Shown piece after piece: positions 21,669 through 34,045 of a stretch of DNA of 64,000 bases (position 1 is the first letter of the stretch; each line of letters starts with the position of its first letter). Made by a program: the position numbers and the translations under genes. Source of the DNA: Caprella mutica (taxonomy: Eukaryota; Arthropoda; Malacostraca; Amphipoda; Caprellidae); NCBI GenBank assembly GCA_947561585.1, contig CANNZV010002520.1:31231-95230 (forward strand), written 5' to 3'. The notes beneath the pieces are model-generated. The model had not been told where the DNA came from and made no database searches. It saw only the letters and a program-made list of their open reading frames with translations.

Positions 21669-24600
21669 ATGTCTTCAAATAAGTTACAGGGGATTGTTCC
21701 CCTAGACGGAAATAATTACCCTACATGGAGGATACAAATGAAGATGCATCTCTTACGAGAGAAACTGATGGATTTTGCGGATGGATCTAAAACAGTTCCA
21801 ATTGATTCAGCTTCAACTGAGGTGAAGAATGCCTATGCTAATAATTATAATAAAGCTCTGGCAGATATAGTACTATCTATTTCACCGGATCAATTGTACT
21901 TAGTTGGACAACCGACGGATCCACACGCTGTCTGGACTACACTTCAAGACACGTTTCAAAAGAACACGTGGGCTAACAAATTTCGTCTGAAGAAAAAGCT
22001 CTACAATCTAAAATTGAAGTCTCCTGATCTACTCGACTTTCATTTGAAGGAACTAACTGAAGTTTTTCAAGAGCTTGCCTTGTTAAATCAAGTGATCAGT
22101 GAAGAGGATAAAGTGATTTGTCTTCTGTCATCACTGCCAGGGCCGTTTGAAGTGCTTGTCACTGCACTTGAAGCTCAGACAGACATCCCTAACTGGATTA
22201 CCGTAGCTGACACACTCCGGAGAGAAGCTGAAAAGTTGAGTATTAAAACCAATAATGCATTAGCATTATCAAATACTCAGAATTATGCTGGAGTAAACAA
22301 ACAGTCCATCATTTGCCATTTCTGCAATAAGATGGGACACCTGAAAAAGGACTGCTTTAAATTTAAAAGGTCTTCTCAAACTAATAGAACTCAAAACCAG
22401 CCAAATGTTGTAAATGTAAGTCATATAGAACTAAATCACACAATGTATGTTAATGATATCGCTCTTTGTAACAAATATGCCGACAGTAATATTTGGATAA
22501 TAGATTCAGGCTCTTCATCACACATGAGTGGTGATAAAAATTTATGTAAAGATTTTGCAAATATTAGCAAACCTATAAATGTTAAAGTAGGAAATGGAGA
22601 TGTCTTACAAGCTATTTCACTAGGAAATGTTTCTGTTATTGTGAATATACCAGGTGGTGGGAGTAGAACATGTAAAATAAATGATGTACTATATGTGCCA
22701 AATCTAGCTTTTAATCTACTATCAGTGTCTAAAATGACAAGTAATAATAAATCTATTATTTTTGAAAATGATAAATGTAAAATTTTGAACGAAAATAAAG
22801 AGTTAATGGCTGAGGCCAACTGTGTTGGTAAACTCTATTATCTTAATACTTTAGTTCATAAAGCTGCAGTAACTGTAGATCAAAATGAAGTAAACTTTCT
22901 ATGGCACAGAAGGCTCGGTCATATAGGTAAAGATAACTTGACTAAAATGATCCGAACTAAATCAGTAAATGGTCTGGATAGTAAATTAAAAGCTATAGAA
23001 GGCGTGTGTGAACACTGCTGTAATGGGAAAATGCATAAAATACCTTTTTCTACAAGCATTAAGAAAAATTGTAAACCTCTTGATTTAATCCACACAGATG
23101 TCTGTGGGAAAATTACTCCCACTTCCAGGGGTAATAATTCATATTTTCTGACCTTTATTGATCATGCTACTCGATACTCCTGGATATATGTTATTGCACA
23201 TAAGAGTGATGTGTTTCAGAAGTTTTTGGAATGGAAAGCTATGGTTGAAAATATTTATGAAAGGAAAATTAAAACCTTGCAGTCAGATAATGGAGGAGAA
23301 TATACCTCAAATAAGTTTGAATCATATTTACGAAATGAAGGTATAATTCACCAGAAATCCATTCCTAAAACTCCTGAACAAAATGGGTTAGCTGAAAGAT
23401 TTAATAGAACTATTATGGAAAAAGTTAGATGTATGTTATCTGATTCAGGAATTGATAAGGAATTCTGGGGTGAAGCACTATATACTGCAAATTATCTAAA
23501 TAATAGATGCATTAATTCATATTTAGTAAATAAAACTCCATATGAAGCTTTAAATCGTAGAAAACCCAACATCGGGCATATAAAAGTTTTTGGATGCACA
23601 GGGTACGCACATATTTCTCGAGAGGAAAGATCTAAGTTAGAAAATAAAGCTACCAAATGTCTGTTTATTGGCTATGGCACAGTTACTAAAGGGTATAAGA
23701 TGTATGATGTTGAATCTAAAAGAATCTTCTTTTCCAGGAATGTAACCTTTGATGAATCAATTTCATCTAAGATTGAGAGCCCTCAACTGAGTGAGACTCC
23801 TACCTCTCCACTGGTGTTCCATTCAGAAGATTCAGAACCTGCTGGACCAGAGAATCAACCTTCTGACGATAACCCTCCAATACTCCTCCCTGAGGCGCAA
23901 CCTGTACCAGCTATCAGTCCTAATGAGGATCTTAGACGATCTTCCAGAATTCGTCGAGCTCCTATTAGATATGGTAGTTGGGAGTATGATCATGTTGAAG
24001 ATGAGGAGGAGGGTTTATTAGTCAATGGGAATATCAATATCGAACCTAGGTCGGTATCTGAGGCTCTTAATAGCGGTTCTGAATCCTCTAAATGGAAACA
24101 TGCCATGGAGAGGGAATTAAATGCTTTTGAGAAACATAAAGTTTTTGAACTCGTAAAACCTACCTCAGATTTAAATATAATTAAATCTAAATGGGTGTTT
24201 AAAAGAAAAAAGGGATCTGATGGTAGAGTGGTTTCATATAAAGCTAGATTAGTCGCTCAGGGTTTTTTACAGAGACCTGGAATCGACTATGATGAAATTT
24301 TTGCTCCTGTAGTGAGATTTGAATCGGTGCGAACCATGTTATCTTTAGCAGCTAACCAAAAATTATTTGTACATCATTTGGATGTAAATTCTGCTTTTTT
24401 GAATGGGGATCTTAAAGAAAATGTTTATATTAGACAGCCTCCTGGCTATGCTATTCCAGGAAAAGAAGATTTAGTATGTAAACTTAATAAATCTATGTAT
24501 GGATTAAAACAATCACCCAAATGTTGGAATGATGCGTTGGATGCATATCTTAAATCCTTAGGCTTTATTCAGTCCTCTTGTGACTCTTGTATATATGTTA

Positions 24601-25583
24601 AATTAATCAATAACTCTCCATGCTTCATTTCTGTGTATGTAGATGATATTATTGTAGCATGTAAGAACTATGATGACCTGACTAAAATCAAGATTGATTT
24701 AAGTGCTAAATTTGAGATGAAAGACTTAGGTAAATTATCCTATTTCTTAGGCATAAAAATCGTTCAAGACGAAAATAAAATAGCCCTAAATCAATCTTCA
24801 TTTGTCAACGAGTTATTAGATAGATTTGAATTCAATAATTGCAAACCTATTTCAACCCCTGCTGATGTTAATTCACATTTGGAACCAACTACTGATGAGT
24901 GTGAACTAGTAGACAAAACTAAATATCAATCAGCTGTAGGTGCCTTACTGTATCTATCTACTAAAACTAGACCTGACATAACTTATGCAGTTGGAAATGT
25001 CTCTAAATTTTGTTCCAATCCAAACACTAAGCACTGGTCTGCAATTAAGAGAATATTTAGATACCTAAAAGGCACACCGGATCTTGGCATTACATATGGT
25101 AATGAAGATTCTGAGTTGATAGGTTATTCTGATGCCGACTGGGCAGGAAACAGAGTTGATAGGAAAAGTACTTCTGGCCAATGCTTTATGTTAAATAATT
25201 CCATTATTTCTTGGCGCTCTGTGAAACAGTCATGTGTTGCTTTATCAACAGCTGAAGCTGAATATGTTTCCCTCTCTGGAGCCTCCCAAGAAGCTGTATT
25301 TCTAAATAAATTACTATTAGATTTTAAAGTACCAAATAAGAATCCTATCGTTTTGTTTGAGGATAATCAGTCAGCTATTTGTATTGCTAAAAATGAAAAA
25401 AATCATCCTAGATCGAAACACATTGATATTAAATTTCATTACATTAGAGATCTTGTTGCTTCAAACACAATTAAACTTGTGTATTGCCCCAGCGAAACTA
25501 TGCTCGCTGACATATTCACTAAACCGTTGCCTCTTGATAGATTTACCAAATTAGTTGAATTAATAGGCATGAAAAATATATAA
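21669..25583 (+). CDS. Copia Gag-Pol polyprotein
   Basis: A single 1304-residue frame. The ATG at 21669 is the first in frame; an upstream extension would need TTG. Gag has the Copia-type start (LDGNNYPTW) and one zinc knuckle C-x2-C-x4-H-x4-C from C216. The protease has DSGSSSH (D279). Integrase has the HHCC region (about 415-465) and the DDE triad D477, D540 (SDNGGEY) and E576. Reverse transcriptase has YVDD (990-993). RNase H has SDADWAG near 1155 and ends with the Copia signature DIFTKPL. The knuckle and catalytic motifs listed are present and there is no stop or frameshift. Gag and Pol are fused in one frame, as in most Copia elements. Expression would start from the 5' LTR. Confidence 0.97.
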   Translation: MSSNKLQGIVPLDGNNYPTWRIQMKMHLLREKLMDFADGSKTVPIDSASTEVKNAYANNYNKALADIVLSISPDQLYLVGQPTDPHAVWTTLQDTFQKNTWANKFRLKKKLYNLKLKSPDLLDFHLKELTEVFQELALLNQVISEEDKVICLLSSLPGPFEVLVTALEAQTDIPNWITVADTLRREAEKLSIKTNNALALSNTQNYAGVNKQSIICHFCNKMGHLKKDCFKFKRSSQTNRTQNQPNVVNVSHIELNHTMYVNDIALCNKYADSNIWIIDSGSSSHMSGDKNLCKDFANISKPINVKVGNGDVLQAISLGNVSVIVNIPGGGSRTCKINDVLYVPNLAFNLLSVSKMTSNNKSIIFENDKCKILNENKELMAEANCVGKLYYLNTLVHKAAVTVDQNEVNFLWHRRLGHIGKDNLTKMIRTKSVNGLDSKLKAIEGVCEHCCNGKMHKIPFSTSIKKNCKPLDLIHTDVCGKITPTSRGNNSYFLTFIDHATRYSWIYVIAHKSDVFQKFLEWKAMVENIYERKIKTLQSDNGGEYTSNKFESYLRNEGIIHQKSIPKTPEQNGLAERFNRTIMEKVRCMLSDSGIDKEFWGEALYTANYLNNRCINSYLVNKTPYEALNRRKPNIGHIKVFGCTGYAHISREERSKLENKATKCLFIGYGTVTKGYKMYDVESKRIFFSRNVTFDESISSKIESPQLSETPTSPLVFHSEDSEPAGPENQPSDDNPPILLPEAQPVPAISPNEDLRRSSRIRRAPIRYGSWEYDHVEDEEEGLLVNGNINIEPRSVSEALNSGSESSKWKHAMERELNAFEKHKVFELVKPTSDLNIIKSKWVFKRKKGSDGRVVSYKARLVAQGFLQRPGIDYDEIFAPVVRFESVRTMLSLAANQKLFVHHLDVNSAFLNGDLKENVYIRQPPGYAIPGKEDLVCKLNKSMYGLKQSPKCWNDALDAYLKSLGFIQSSCDSCIYVKLINNSPCFISVYVDDIIVACKNYDDLTKIKIDLSAKFEMKDLGKLSYFLGIKIVQDENKIALNQSSFVNELLDRFEFNNCKPISTPADVNSHLEPTTDECELVDKTKYQSAVGALLYLSTKTRPDITYAVGNVSKFCSNPNTKHWSAIKRIFRYLKGTPDLGITYGNEDSELIGYSDADWAGNRVDRKSTSGQCFMLNNSIISWRSVKQSCVALSTAEAEYVSLSGASQEAVFLNKLLLDFKVPNKNPIVLFEDNQSAICIAKNEKNHPRSKHIDIKFHYIRDLVASNTIKLVYCPSETMLADIFTKPLPLDRFTKLVELIGMKNI

Positions 25584-25590
25584 TGTCGTG

Positions 25591-25600
25591 TGAGGAGGAG
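25591..25600 (+). promoter_or_regulatory. Copia polypurine tract
   Basis: TGAGGAGGAG lies directly against the 3' LTR, the expected position for plus-strand priming. Confidence 0.75.
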
Positions 25601-25941
25601 TGTTGAAATTTTAGTTAAATGTATTACACACTCGTTATATATTTAATGTTAACTTCCTGTTAGACTAGCTCAGCTATATTAAATTACCTATTGTTTCAAT
25701 AACTATGTATTACTTTTAATGAGAAACGGACATAAAGTCTAAAGTCGATCACACTTCCGTCGAGGGTTAAATACCCTGACTGGTAGCTTCTGAAGGCAGT
25801 CTGTCTTTAACATTACTCAGAGAGAGATATGATTCACTCATCTCTCTATATAGACTTCTAATTGTATAACATATTTACTCTTTAAAATAAACTCTATGTC
25901 TTAACGTTGTTAACCCACTGTTATTTAACCTAATTCTAACA
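25601..25941 (+). repeat. Copia 3' LTR
   Basis: 341 bp with the same ends and internal sequence as 20650-20990, followed by the ATATG target duplication. Confidence 0.95.
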
Positions 25942-25986
25942 ATATGGACTTATAGAGTAAATTTTGGCTGTTTTTTTCAACAGTAT

Positions 25987-26294
25987 CTAAAAGTTGAGCG
26001 GCGCACCACATTTCAGCGCACTAAAATACGGCGCACCACTGTACCTTCTATTAATGACCTCAATGTGATAAACTGTTATGTAGTTTGTTGTATCCGCTAG
26101 TTTGTTGTTCTGCACACTTCATGATTGTTTACCATTCAGGTACTGTCAGGCGTCACATAAATTTGATACTACAATTACCTATCAAATTCACTCCATTTAT
26201 CATTAATCTGTATTCAAATTACTTATCTAATGGAATGTACAGTGGTGCTCCGTAATCTGGTGCGCCGTACTGGTGTGCGCCGCTCAGCTTTCAG
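25987..26294. mobile_element. MITE with GC-rich inverted ends (GAGCGGCGCACC)
   Basis: The left end AGTTGAGCGGCGCACCAC is inverted at the right end (GTGCGCCGCTCAGCTTTCAG). Further inner matches are ACGGCGCACCACTGTAC / GTACAGTGGTGC. A copy of the dispersed TAGTTTGTTGTATCCGC module lies inside (26077-26131). Confidence 0.8.
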
Positions 26295-28377
26295 AAACGT
26301 ATCAGTTTATATCTGTTTTTTCAGCTTTTTTCAAATTTCAAACCAAATACAGTCTGGTTGAGTGGTATGCAGACTGGGTGAGAGATAATGTTTATAAGTT
26401 TGGCAAAAAAGTCACCAGTTTAGGAGAGAAAAATTCAGAAAATGAAACCAGGACTCCAGTTTGTATTTCCACCGACTTGTCGATTGTCGTCGGAATTTTT
26501 TACACTAGTATAAATATTCTAGCAAAGTTGGTGGATTTTTAGCTATTTATTCCTATGTTATGTTACCATTAATTTTCAGTGGCGGAATTGACAAAATGTC
26601 GGTAAATTGGCCTAATTTTATGGTGGATTTTGTCAGTTTTTTGATAAAGTCAGTGGGATGATTCTGTGCTTCAAATACAGACTGGAGCCAGGTCACCACA
26701 TTTAAGTCCTTTTAATAGGCACTGTCTATTTTGCGGAATGGCGGAATACTGCGGAGTGAACTAACAATGCGGAACAGAAACTACTACGAGTTATGAAATG
26801 ACTCGCACACTATACTACGAGGCTACGAGCCAGGTAGTAAAGCGTGTCCAACTCGCCAATATATTGGCGAGTTTGTGAAGGGAATTTTGAGCTCTCCAAT
26901 GTTGATTGGCGAGTTTAATCTAATTTTCTCCTATGCTGTGATGTTATTTTGGAGAGGATTAATGCAATTATAATAATTTTTGAGAGAAATTTAGCTCTAT
27001 GTGGACCAGACTGGGGAAATTGGTAAACTGTTCTCCAATAAATTCTCTCTTATGGCTTTTGTTCTCTTTAAAATCCATGTAAACATAGGAGGAAATTTGA
27101 GATTGTTTACACAGAATAAGTAATAAATGTCCCATGTTCTGCTGACTGGCCAGTCTGTATTTGGTGCAAAAAATTCCACTGACTTTTTGAAAAAGCTGAA
27201 AAAATCCACCATAAATTTCCAGTAATTTGGCTGGCCGCCGCTGATCCACCAACATTTTACCAATTTTTCCACCGAAAATTAATGGTAACATAGGAATAAA
27301 TAGCTAAAAATCCACCGACATTGCCAGAATATTATTTTCAATGGAAAAAATCCCACCGACAAGTCGGTGGAATTTACCATGAAATACAGTCTGGCAGACT
27401 GGTATTTGGACAGAGCTGGAGACTGGTAAGATTAAAATCCATACTATTTTACTTGGACTACGAGGTGCGGAATGACTCTCACAGGATACTACGACTCGAG
27501 TTGCAGAATTACTTTCACGAGATATAAAAGCTTGTGGAACGACTCAAAAGATATAAAAGCTTGCTGAACAACTCTCACGAGAGATAAAAGCTTGCGATGA
27601 TGCGACTCCTCCGACTCCGCAACCCTGATTGTAACATAGGAAGAAATTAGGAAATCCTCACCAATTTTTTATTTTCCACTCTCCAGGAATCAAAAATCCT
27701 CACCAATTAATTGGATAGGATTTCCACACTCTGTAACTTGGAAAGTGTTCTGGAAGAATGTGCGTTTGCTGTGGGTGCTAATCCATATTTCAAAGTATGG
27801 CACAAAAGTCGCCAATATTGTGACCAGACTGTAATTCATGGCAAATTCTACCCACTTGTCAGTGTAATTTTTTTCACCTTTTAAAAAATATTCTAGCAAA
27901 GTCGGTAGATATGGCATTGCAAGCCATTTGAATGATAAGAGTACCTATGAGAGTAAATTTGGCCCTTTAAATCTGTAATGGTCGATGAAGAGATATATTA
28001 AATTATTTCTAATGTTAATGAGAATTTTTGGTCATTTTGGAGACAATTTTTTTCTTTTTGAGAGTGCTTGTATTTAAATGTAGCTAAATTGCATCCCCCA
28101 ACATGTCATTGGAGTTTTTCTTTGGTGATAATTATTCCAGCAAAATTGTTGGATTTTTTTTTGTATTTATTCTCTGTTAGCTACCATTATTTTCGGCTGG
28201 AAAATATTTTGTTTCATCAGATGAATCATTAAAAATTCTGTTGGATTTTTTCAGCTTTTTATGAAAGAAATAGAGACAAACTTCGACGCTAGCTTCTTCT
28301 AGAGCGTCAATATAAAAAATTAAAAATAGAGATTATAATTCTCTTAACAGATTACATTGACAGCTTTCAACAACAGG
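26295..28377. repeat. Block of nested, diverged non-coding repeats
   Basis: Partial and inverted copies of one repeat recur here, recognised by TTCTAGCAAAGT or TTGGTGGATTTTT, TAGCTATTTATTCCTATG, AATTTTCAGTGG and AATACAGTCTGG. An inverted copy spans about 26970-27310. A second motif, ACGAGAGATAAAAGCTTGC, repeats at 27515-27600. Open frames of up to about 107 codons cross these copies but follow the repeat, not a gene. Confidence 0.6.
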
Positions 28378-31300
28378 ATGTCTGATGACGATGTATTTGT
28401 TGCTGACAATATTGTCAAAAAGAGAAAGGTATGTGATATTTATTCCAAAATCCAAATGAATAAGTAAAAGTAGTGGAGTCTTAGAAAAGAAAACTATATA
28501 CAATTTATCTGATGTCAAATTATAATAAAAGAGGCCCTATTTGCATTATATACTTGTTCTTGTTTTTAATAAAACTTCTGTGTATTTCCAGGGGAAAATC
28601 CAGTACTTGGTAGAATGGCTTGGGTATCCTATCGAGTGAGTAAATTGACAGGATTGAATAACAAGAACAGTCTGAATTCTTATTTTAGAACTTTTCCATT
28701 AAAAAATCATGTCCAATATATTATTTCAACTGCTTCTTTGGGAGTATTTATTTATTGAATGATATGTAGCTATTTATCATTTCAGTGCTAGTACATGGGA
28801 ACCAACATGGAACATCTTCGACAAGAGTTTGATTGCAGACTACAATTAAAGGTAAATAACTATTTATCAACTTCACATTACTTGATAGTTAGCTCTTTTT
28901 TATATATAGGTTATCACTTGTCATCAACTATTCTTTAAGGAATATTGTCATAGTAATTTTGTTTAAAGTTGTCTAAGTAAATTAGTGTGTAAAAGAGCAT
29001 TTCATATTCATTCAGAGTATTAGCTAGCTAATAGCTACTTGAGTTATTTTGTCCTTCATATAGTATATAGTTATATACTCTACCTGACATAAAATTTTCT
29101 TCCCTTCATTATTATTGCCAGGATTTTGGACAAGAGCAGTTCTTCTCTTGCCCGCGAAACAAAGACCACTGTAGCTGATGTTAGTCAACCTTCAAATATG
29201 GAGGTCATGGAACACCCCACCAATTCTACAGATGATGATGAAGGCAGACAGCACAGAGATGGAGTAGCTGCAGTGCCCTACAGGGGTGATGTAGCAACGA
29301 CTCCCATCACACTGAAGTTTGGTAAACCAGAAGGAGAGCCAGTCAAGATAAAAGATTTTGTTTACAAATTAAAAGCTCCTGTAGCTAATGGTACTTCTTA
29401 CTCAGGTAAATTGACTTCACAATTGTGTTGGCTAATTATAGATTAAGTCATTAAAACTGTATGATTTTACTTGTGTTTAATCTAAACATCATAATTATTT
29501 ACTTCAATTTTAATATCTCGAAATATTTTTCTAACTTGAAATTAACAATTTATTGCATGATTGCTTATGTTCATAGTGATAGTTTATAATTCTCTCTATT
29601 GGCGACTGTAAATTATCTCTTATTTAACAGGACTTTGTTACTGCAAATTAAACAATATTTCAATACTATTGATAATATTCTCAAAACAAACCGTTATTTT
29701 CCATCTCGCTTATGTTTCATGTCGGGTGGACTTGTACATTTTATTATTAATTGATTCATATTTATTTATAGCTACATTGAATCATACTCCTTTAATAAAG
29801 GATTGGCTAAATATCTAAAATAATTGATTGAAAATTAAGTTCTGCCATAAATAAAAGTAAGAATTTAATCAAATATATATACAAGAGCTACTTATTTCAT
29901 GTAGCTATTTCACTAATTCTCATATGATTAGGTAAAAAATATTTATTTTATTTAATTCAAAAATTGCTCTGAAGATATATAGCTAGCTATAGATACTTGA
30001 AATTTTATGATTTTTTTTATGGCAGACTCTTCTAATAGCTAGCTAATGAACTTCTTGTAGTTAGAATAACTTTAGTTAATTATATGCATGCTATTTTATA
30101 GTGCTTCCCTTTAAAATTGCTATTGATTCTCTTTTTTAAAATTGCATGACTACTTTTAACATTACAGTTTTGAGAGTTGATGAAATAGGACTGTAACTGG
30201 CAAGACGAGTATTATTCATCATAATATTTTAATTTAAATTAAAAAGAAATCACATAAATTGAATGAATATCAAATCGGTAGGTAACTTATAGGTAATAGA
30301 GCTATTTCAACAAACTCTAATTTTCAGAATCTATAAACTTAAGTTTGTTCCACTAATTCATCCACCTCTCTTCCCTGTCTTAAACAAATTTGCATAATTT
30401 ATATTGTTCTATAAAGCTATTCTTCTCTGGTTATTCCCTTTTTTGTGGTCTGTTGCTGTTGGTATATTCTTTTTTTCTCTCTAATGTAGTAGCTATATAA
30501 TTGCATTATCTTAAGAGTTTATTACCTTTATTTATTCTTCTACCTATTTTGTTAAAAAATGTGAATTTATATTAAAATTGTTAATGGCACCAATCTAATA
30601 GTAGGTAATCCGATAATTTAATTTACATCAATACCTGATATTTTTTTTACTCTTTCTACTCAGCAGCAAGCTGATAATGAAAGCACAATTGCCTTGGAGC
30701 AGACACGACCTGAGAATTCGGTCACTGGTAAGTTACTACCATAAACACTGTTCATATTTAATAGCTTTTTAGTTTATCTAGGTAGCTATACTATTTATTA
30801 AATAAAATTGAATTGTTTGATTTTTCATCAGGGTAGATAGTAATTTAAATCTAAATAGCTATCTACTTTATTTTAACTTTGATGTACCGATATTTACAGG
30901 AGATGCTGAAACCATCCTCGTCTTCCCAGAACCATCTTCAAGTGATTTAAATGTAGGTATAAAGCTAGTTTGCTACTTATTTAACTATGCATTATAAGTT
31001 CTTAGTTTGCTACCTATAATATATATTGAGTATTTAACTCAATAGAAACACTATTATCCTCTCATAATAGTACTAGCGTCATGTATTCATTAATTAATGG
31101 ATTCCATTAATTAAGAGTAGTAGAGAGCTACATAAACGAAAACTGTAAAGTTAAATTAATCATTTCTAGTTTCAGAAAGTTGTTAGCAAGAGGAAAAGAT
31201 ATTCTCACATGTGTAAAGAATGCGTTCCTCCAAAACAACTTTGTGACTTACGACGGCATCTTAATGAATTTCACAAGCTTCCTTTAATGGAAGTCAACTC

Positions 31301-34045
31301 TATTATGAGTGAGGACAGAGGAGATCCAGAGAAAAATGCAAAAAGAACTCTCACATCTTGCAGCGTCGAAGGCTGTGGCCACAGGGTTGTTAGTATGAAA
31401 CAACTTATAGATAAATTTCATAGTAAACTTTAAGAAAAGAAATCAACTAAAACAGTTTCCCTGACAAACGACCTTAAACAAGAAAAAAAATAGAAATACC
31501 GTATTACAGGAAGATTCTTCCTAAAGAATTCTATAGTACAGGTTGTGTCATAAATTCATCTGCTTCCACTAATGATGAACATGATGAATTTTTGACTCCA
31601 TCAGTTGATGAAGGGAATTCTTCTTGGTAAGATTCCAATCCTGTAAAAAGCCAAGATTAAACATCACCTCTGAAGATCAACAGACTGAGTCTCTTTTACC
31701 GAATTCTCCAGAGACATCAGCCCATATAAATTCTTCTTTCAGAATTAAAGTAATTGAATCCTTTTATGCCATGGCTGAGTATTTTAAAGGCTTTGAAGGT
31801 GGTAATAAAGAACTGAAAGCTGTGGCCCAAAGAAGAATGCAAGTCTTAAATTTAATTGATGCTTCTAACTTTCAAACGATGGATCAGTTTTTAGATTCAA
31901 AAGCATTCTGGCCTATCGTGCACGATAGTGTCAATCAAGGTATATGGAAGGCCGACATCGGAGGATTTTATCTTACATCACTCAAATGGTTTTATGAATT
32001 TTTGAGAATACAAACTCTCTGTCCTTATCATGTGATAACTTGAATACATTAACTGTTCTTTCTTCTAAAACAAATGTGTGGAAAAGGCGCTGTTTAAGCT
32101 AAGCCAGAAACAACGAATGGATAAAAGGACTCGGATTCTCAGAAAATACATAATAAAGATGCTATAAAGAAAGTGTTCACCCCAGAAACTTACAAGACTG
32201 TATCCACTGTTATGAACTCTGCTCAATTTCACGATAGAGATTATAAGCGATCATGTTTGCAGTATACAATGGTATTGCGATAAATTATTACTGTGATAGC
32301 TATCAGAACGGGGAAGAGGGCAGGGGTACTTGGCAGCTTGCAAGTTACAGATTGGGCAAATAGAACAGAAATAGAAGAGCAAATAATTGTAAAAATCAAA
32401 GACCACTGAACTGCTGGCTGTTATGGAGCAGCAGTTGTGCCTTTGACTCGTATTCAAGCAAAGTAGGTTTCAATTTATTTTGAAAAAATCAGACCATCTG
32501 TAGCACCTAAGAATGGTGATGAAAAATATCTCTTCATCAAGTATTCTGGAACTAAATTATCATCCTGTGATGCCAAAAATGCTATTGACTTTGTTTGGGA
32601 GAAGTCGGGTCTGGGAACAACGACATTCAATCTCTTCCATAAGAGTTTAGTCACTTCAGTCTATGACAATAGACCTGAACAGAAGGAAAATCTGTCAGAT
32701 CTGACGGACCGTTCCTCTTCCACTGCACAAAACCATTTCAGGTAGCTATTCACGATGAGATAAATTTTATAATTTCCTATATAAATCTCTCTTGATATCT
32801 CTTGTTACAAGATATATTGTAGTTGATTGATTCCAATGTTATTATTTTCAGATTGTCCAGCAAGATAACTGGTGCAATAAAGGCAGCTGCTGCTATAGAT
32901 GAAGTCATGCTAGGAGAGAGAGATGAGCATGTTATTTCTTTAGATAAATGTAAGTAACTAATGCATTTGTTACCTTTACCTGCTGTTACTGTTGTTTAGA
33001 TCAATAAATTCCCTATCATAGTTTATTTATTTTGTATTTCAGGTGACAACGTGGAAATCATTCCCCTCTCAGGAGAGAGTTCCAGTACAGGCGAGTTATC
33101 TAGATGAGTAGCAAATTAACTAGCTATGATTAATGACTTCAATATTCTTATACTCAGTTCACGGAGAGTGAGTGGTGTTGACATATTATTAGCACATATT
33201 GTTTCATAACCTAAGCTAACGCCCACTCTCAGAGTAGCTACTACCACTCTTCTGCATCAGGATCTGGTGAAGAAGAAACTCTCTCACTAAGTCAAAAAAT
33301 GGCTCTAATTCAAGAACTCAGGTTGCCAAAGCCTGGAAAAATTACATCTAATCCAAACAGTGAGTTATTTCCTTTAATTACTTATTATTATATTAAGTAA
33401 AAATGCCTTTAAACAGCCATATATCTTAAATTGAAGTTTGAATAATGTATTTTATTATTTTGTATGGTTACTATTTGATTTAAAGTAGCTGTATTGCTAC
33501 AATTATGCTAGTGAATTGCACGTTGTCTTTTTCTAGTTAATTAAGACAGGTTAATTTATCACCTCTTCCATTTGTGTGTCCAGTCACCAGTTCTTGTCTC
33601 TTTTTGTCATTGTATTTCATTCATGGAGTAGCTTTTCTGTGTCCATGAACATTGTTCTAATGGTTGCAGGTGACTTGTTCACGGATTCACTTTCCTGTCT
33701 GATTAACACTTCCCCTGTTTAATTTCATATTGTAGCTAATAAGCTACAGGCTTTTCCTGCATCTGACGTCAAAAATGATCAATTTAATTCAATATTTATA
33801 TATATGTAGATCTATTTTATATACTGACAAAATTTATGTTCTTAATTGCAGGAAAGGGCAGCAGGTCTTCACCTTTTTCACCTGGTGAGAGGAAGATTAT
33901 TCAAAGAGCGTCAGTTGAACTGAAGGATGTCGCCATTTGCATGAAAAGTTTAAAGGAGTTGAGAATGCTCGCTCCTTTTATTAATAAATATAGTATCCAT
34001 AAAATACAACTAAAGTTAAGAAATGAGAGACTGCAGAATAAATGA
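28378..34045 (+). pseudogene. Decayed chromodomain / zinc-finger / tyrosine-recombinase-like gene, 12 exons
   Basis: Exons: 28378-28428, 28592-28635, 28786-28851, 29122-29405, 30664-30727, 30900-30952, 31170 to 32741 (degraded), 32852-32949, 33043-33090, 33261-33359, 33852-34045. Phases agree at nearly every junction; the 29405/30664 step does not fit, so one small exon may be missing. Exons 1-3 encode a Polycomb/CBX-like chromodomain (ADNIV, QYLVEWLGYP, STWEPTWNI), closed by a TAA at 28847. The seventh region has Cys/His fingers (CKEC...H...H, CSVEGC), a TAA at 31431, then two frame changes and several stops. After those comes a core resembling tyrosine recombinases (GKRAGVLGSL, IKIKDH-type strand, KSLVTSV). 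The usual nucleophile tyrosine seems to be Phe. The last four exons remain open. It could be a host gene or a captured Crypton-like element. Confidence 0.65.
29406..30663. other. Long intron of the chromodomain gene
   Basis: AT-rich, with no clear element. A short candidate exon near 30169 (after TTAACATTACAG) is open for 23 bases, but its donor phase does not join exon 30664, so it was not included. Confidence 0.4.

Larger units (their letters stand above)
20650..25941 (+). mobile_element. Complete Ty1/Copia-type LTR retrotransposon
   Basis: The element is 5292 bp. Two 341-bp LTRs begin TGTTGAAATT and end CTAACA. A 5-bp target duplication ATATG flanks it (20645-20649 and 25942-25946). The LTRs show no difference by eye, and the single Gag-Pol frame is open throughout. 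Domain order Gag, protease, integrase, reverse transcriptase, RNase H defines Copia. All signs point to a very recent, possibly still competent insertion. Confidence 0.97.

Noticed and set aside
26273..27917. Several 70-107-codon frames between Copia and the chromodomain gene
   Set aside because: They track partial copies of one non-coding interspersed repeat and differ between copies.
30160..30205. Extra exon of the chromodomain gene after TTAACATTACAG
   Set aside because: Its donor would leave phase 2, whereas the next exon needs phase 0, so it does not repair the model.
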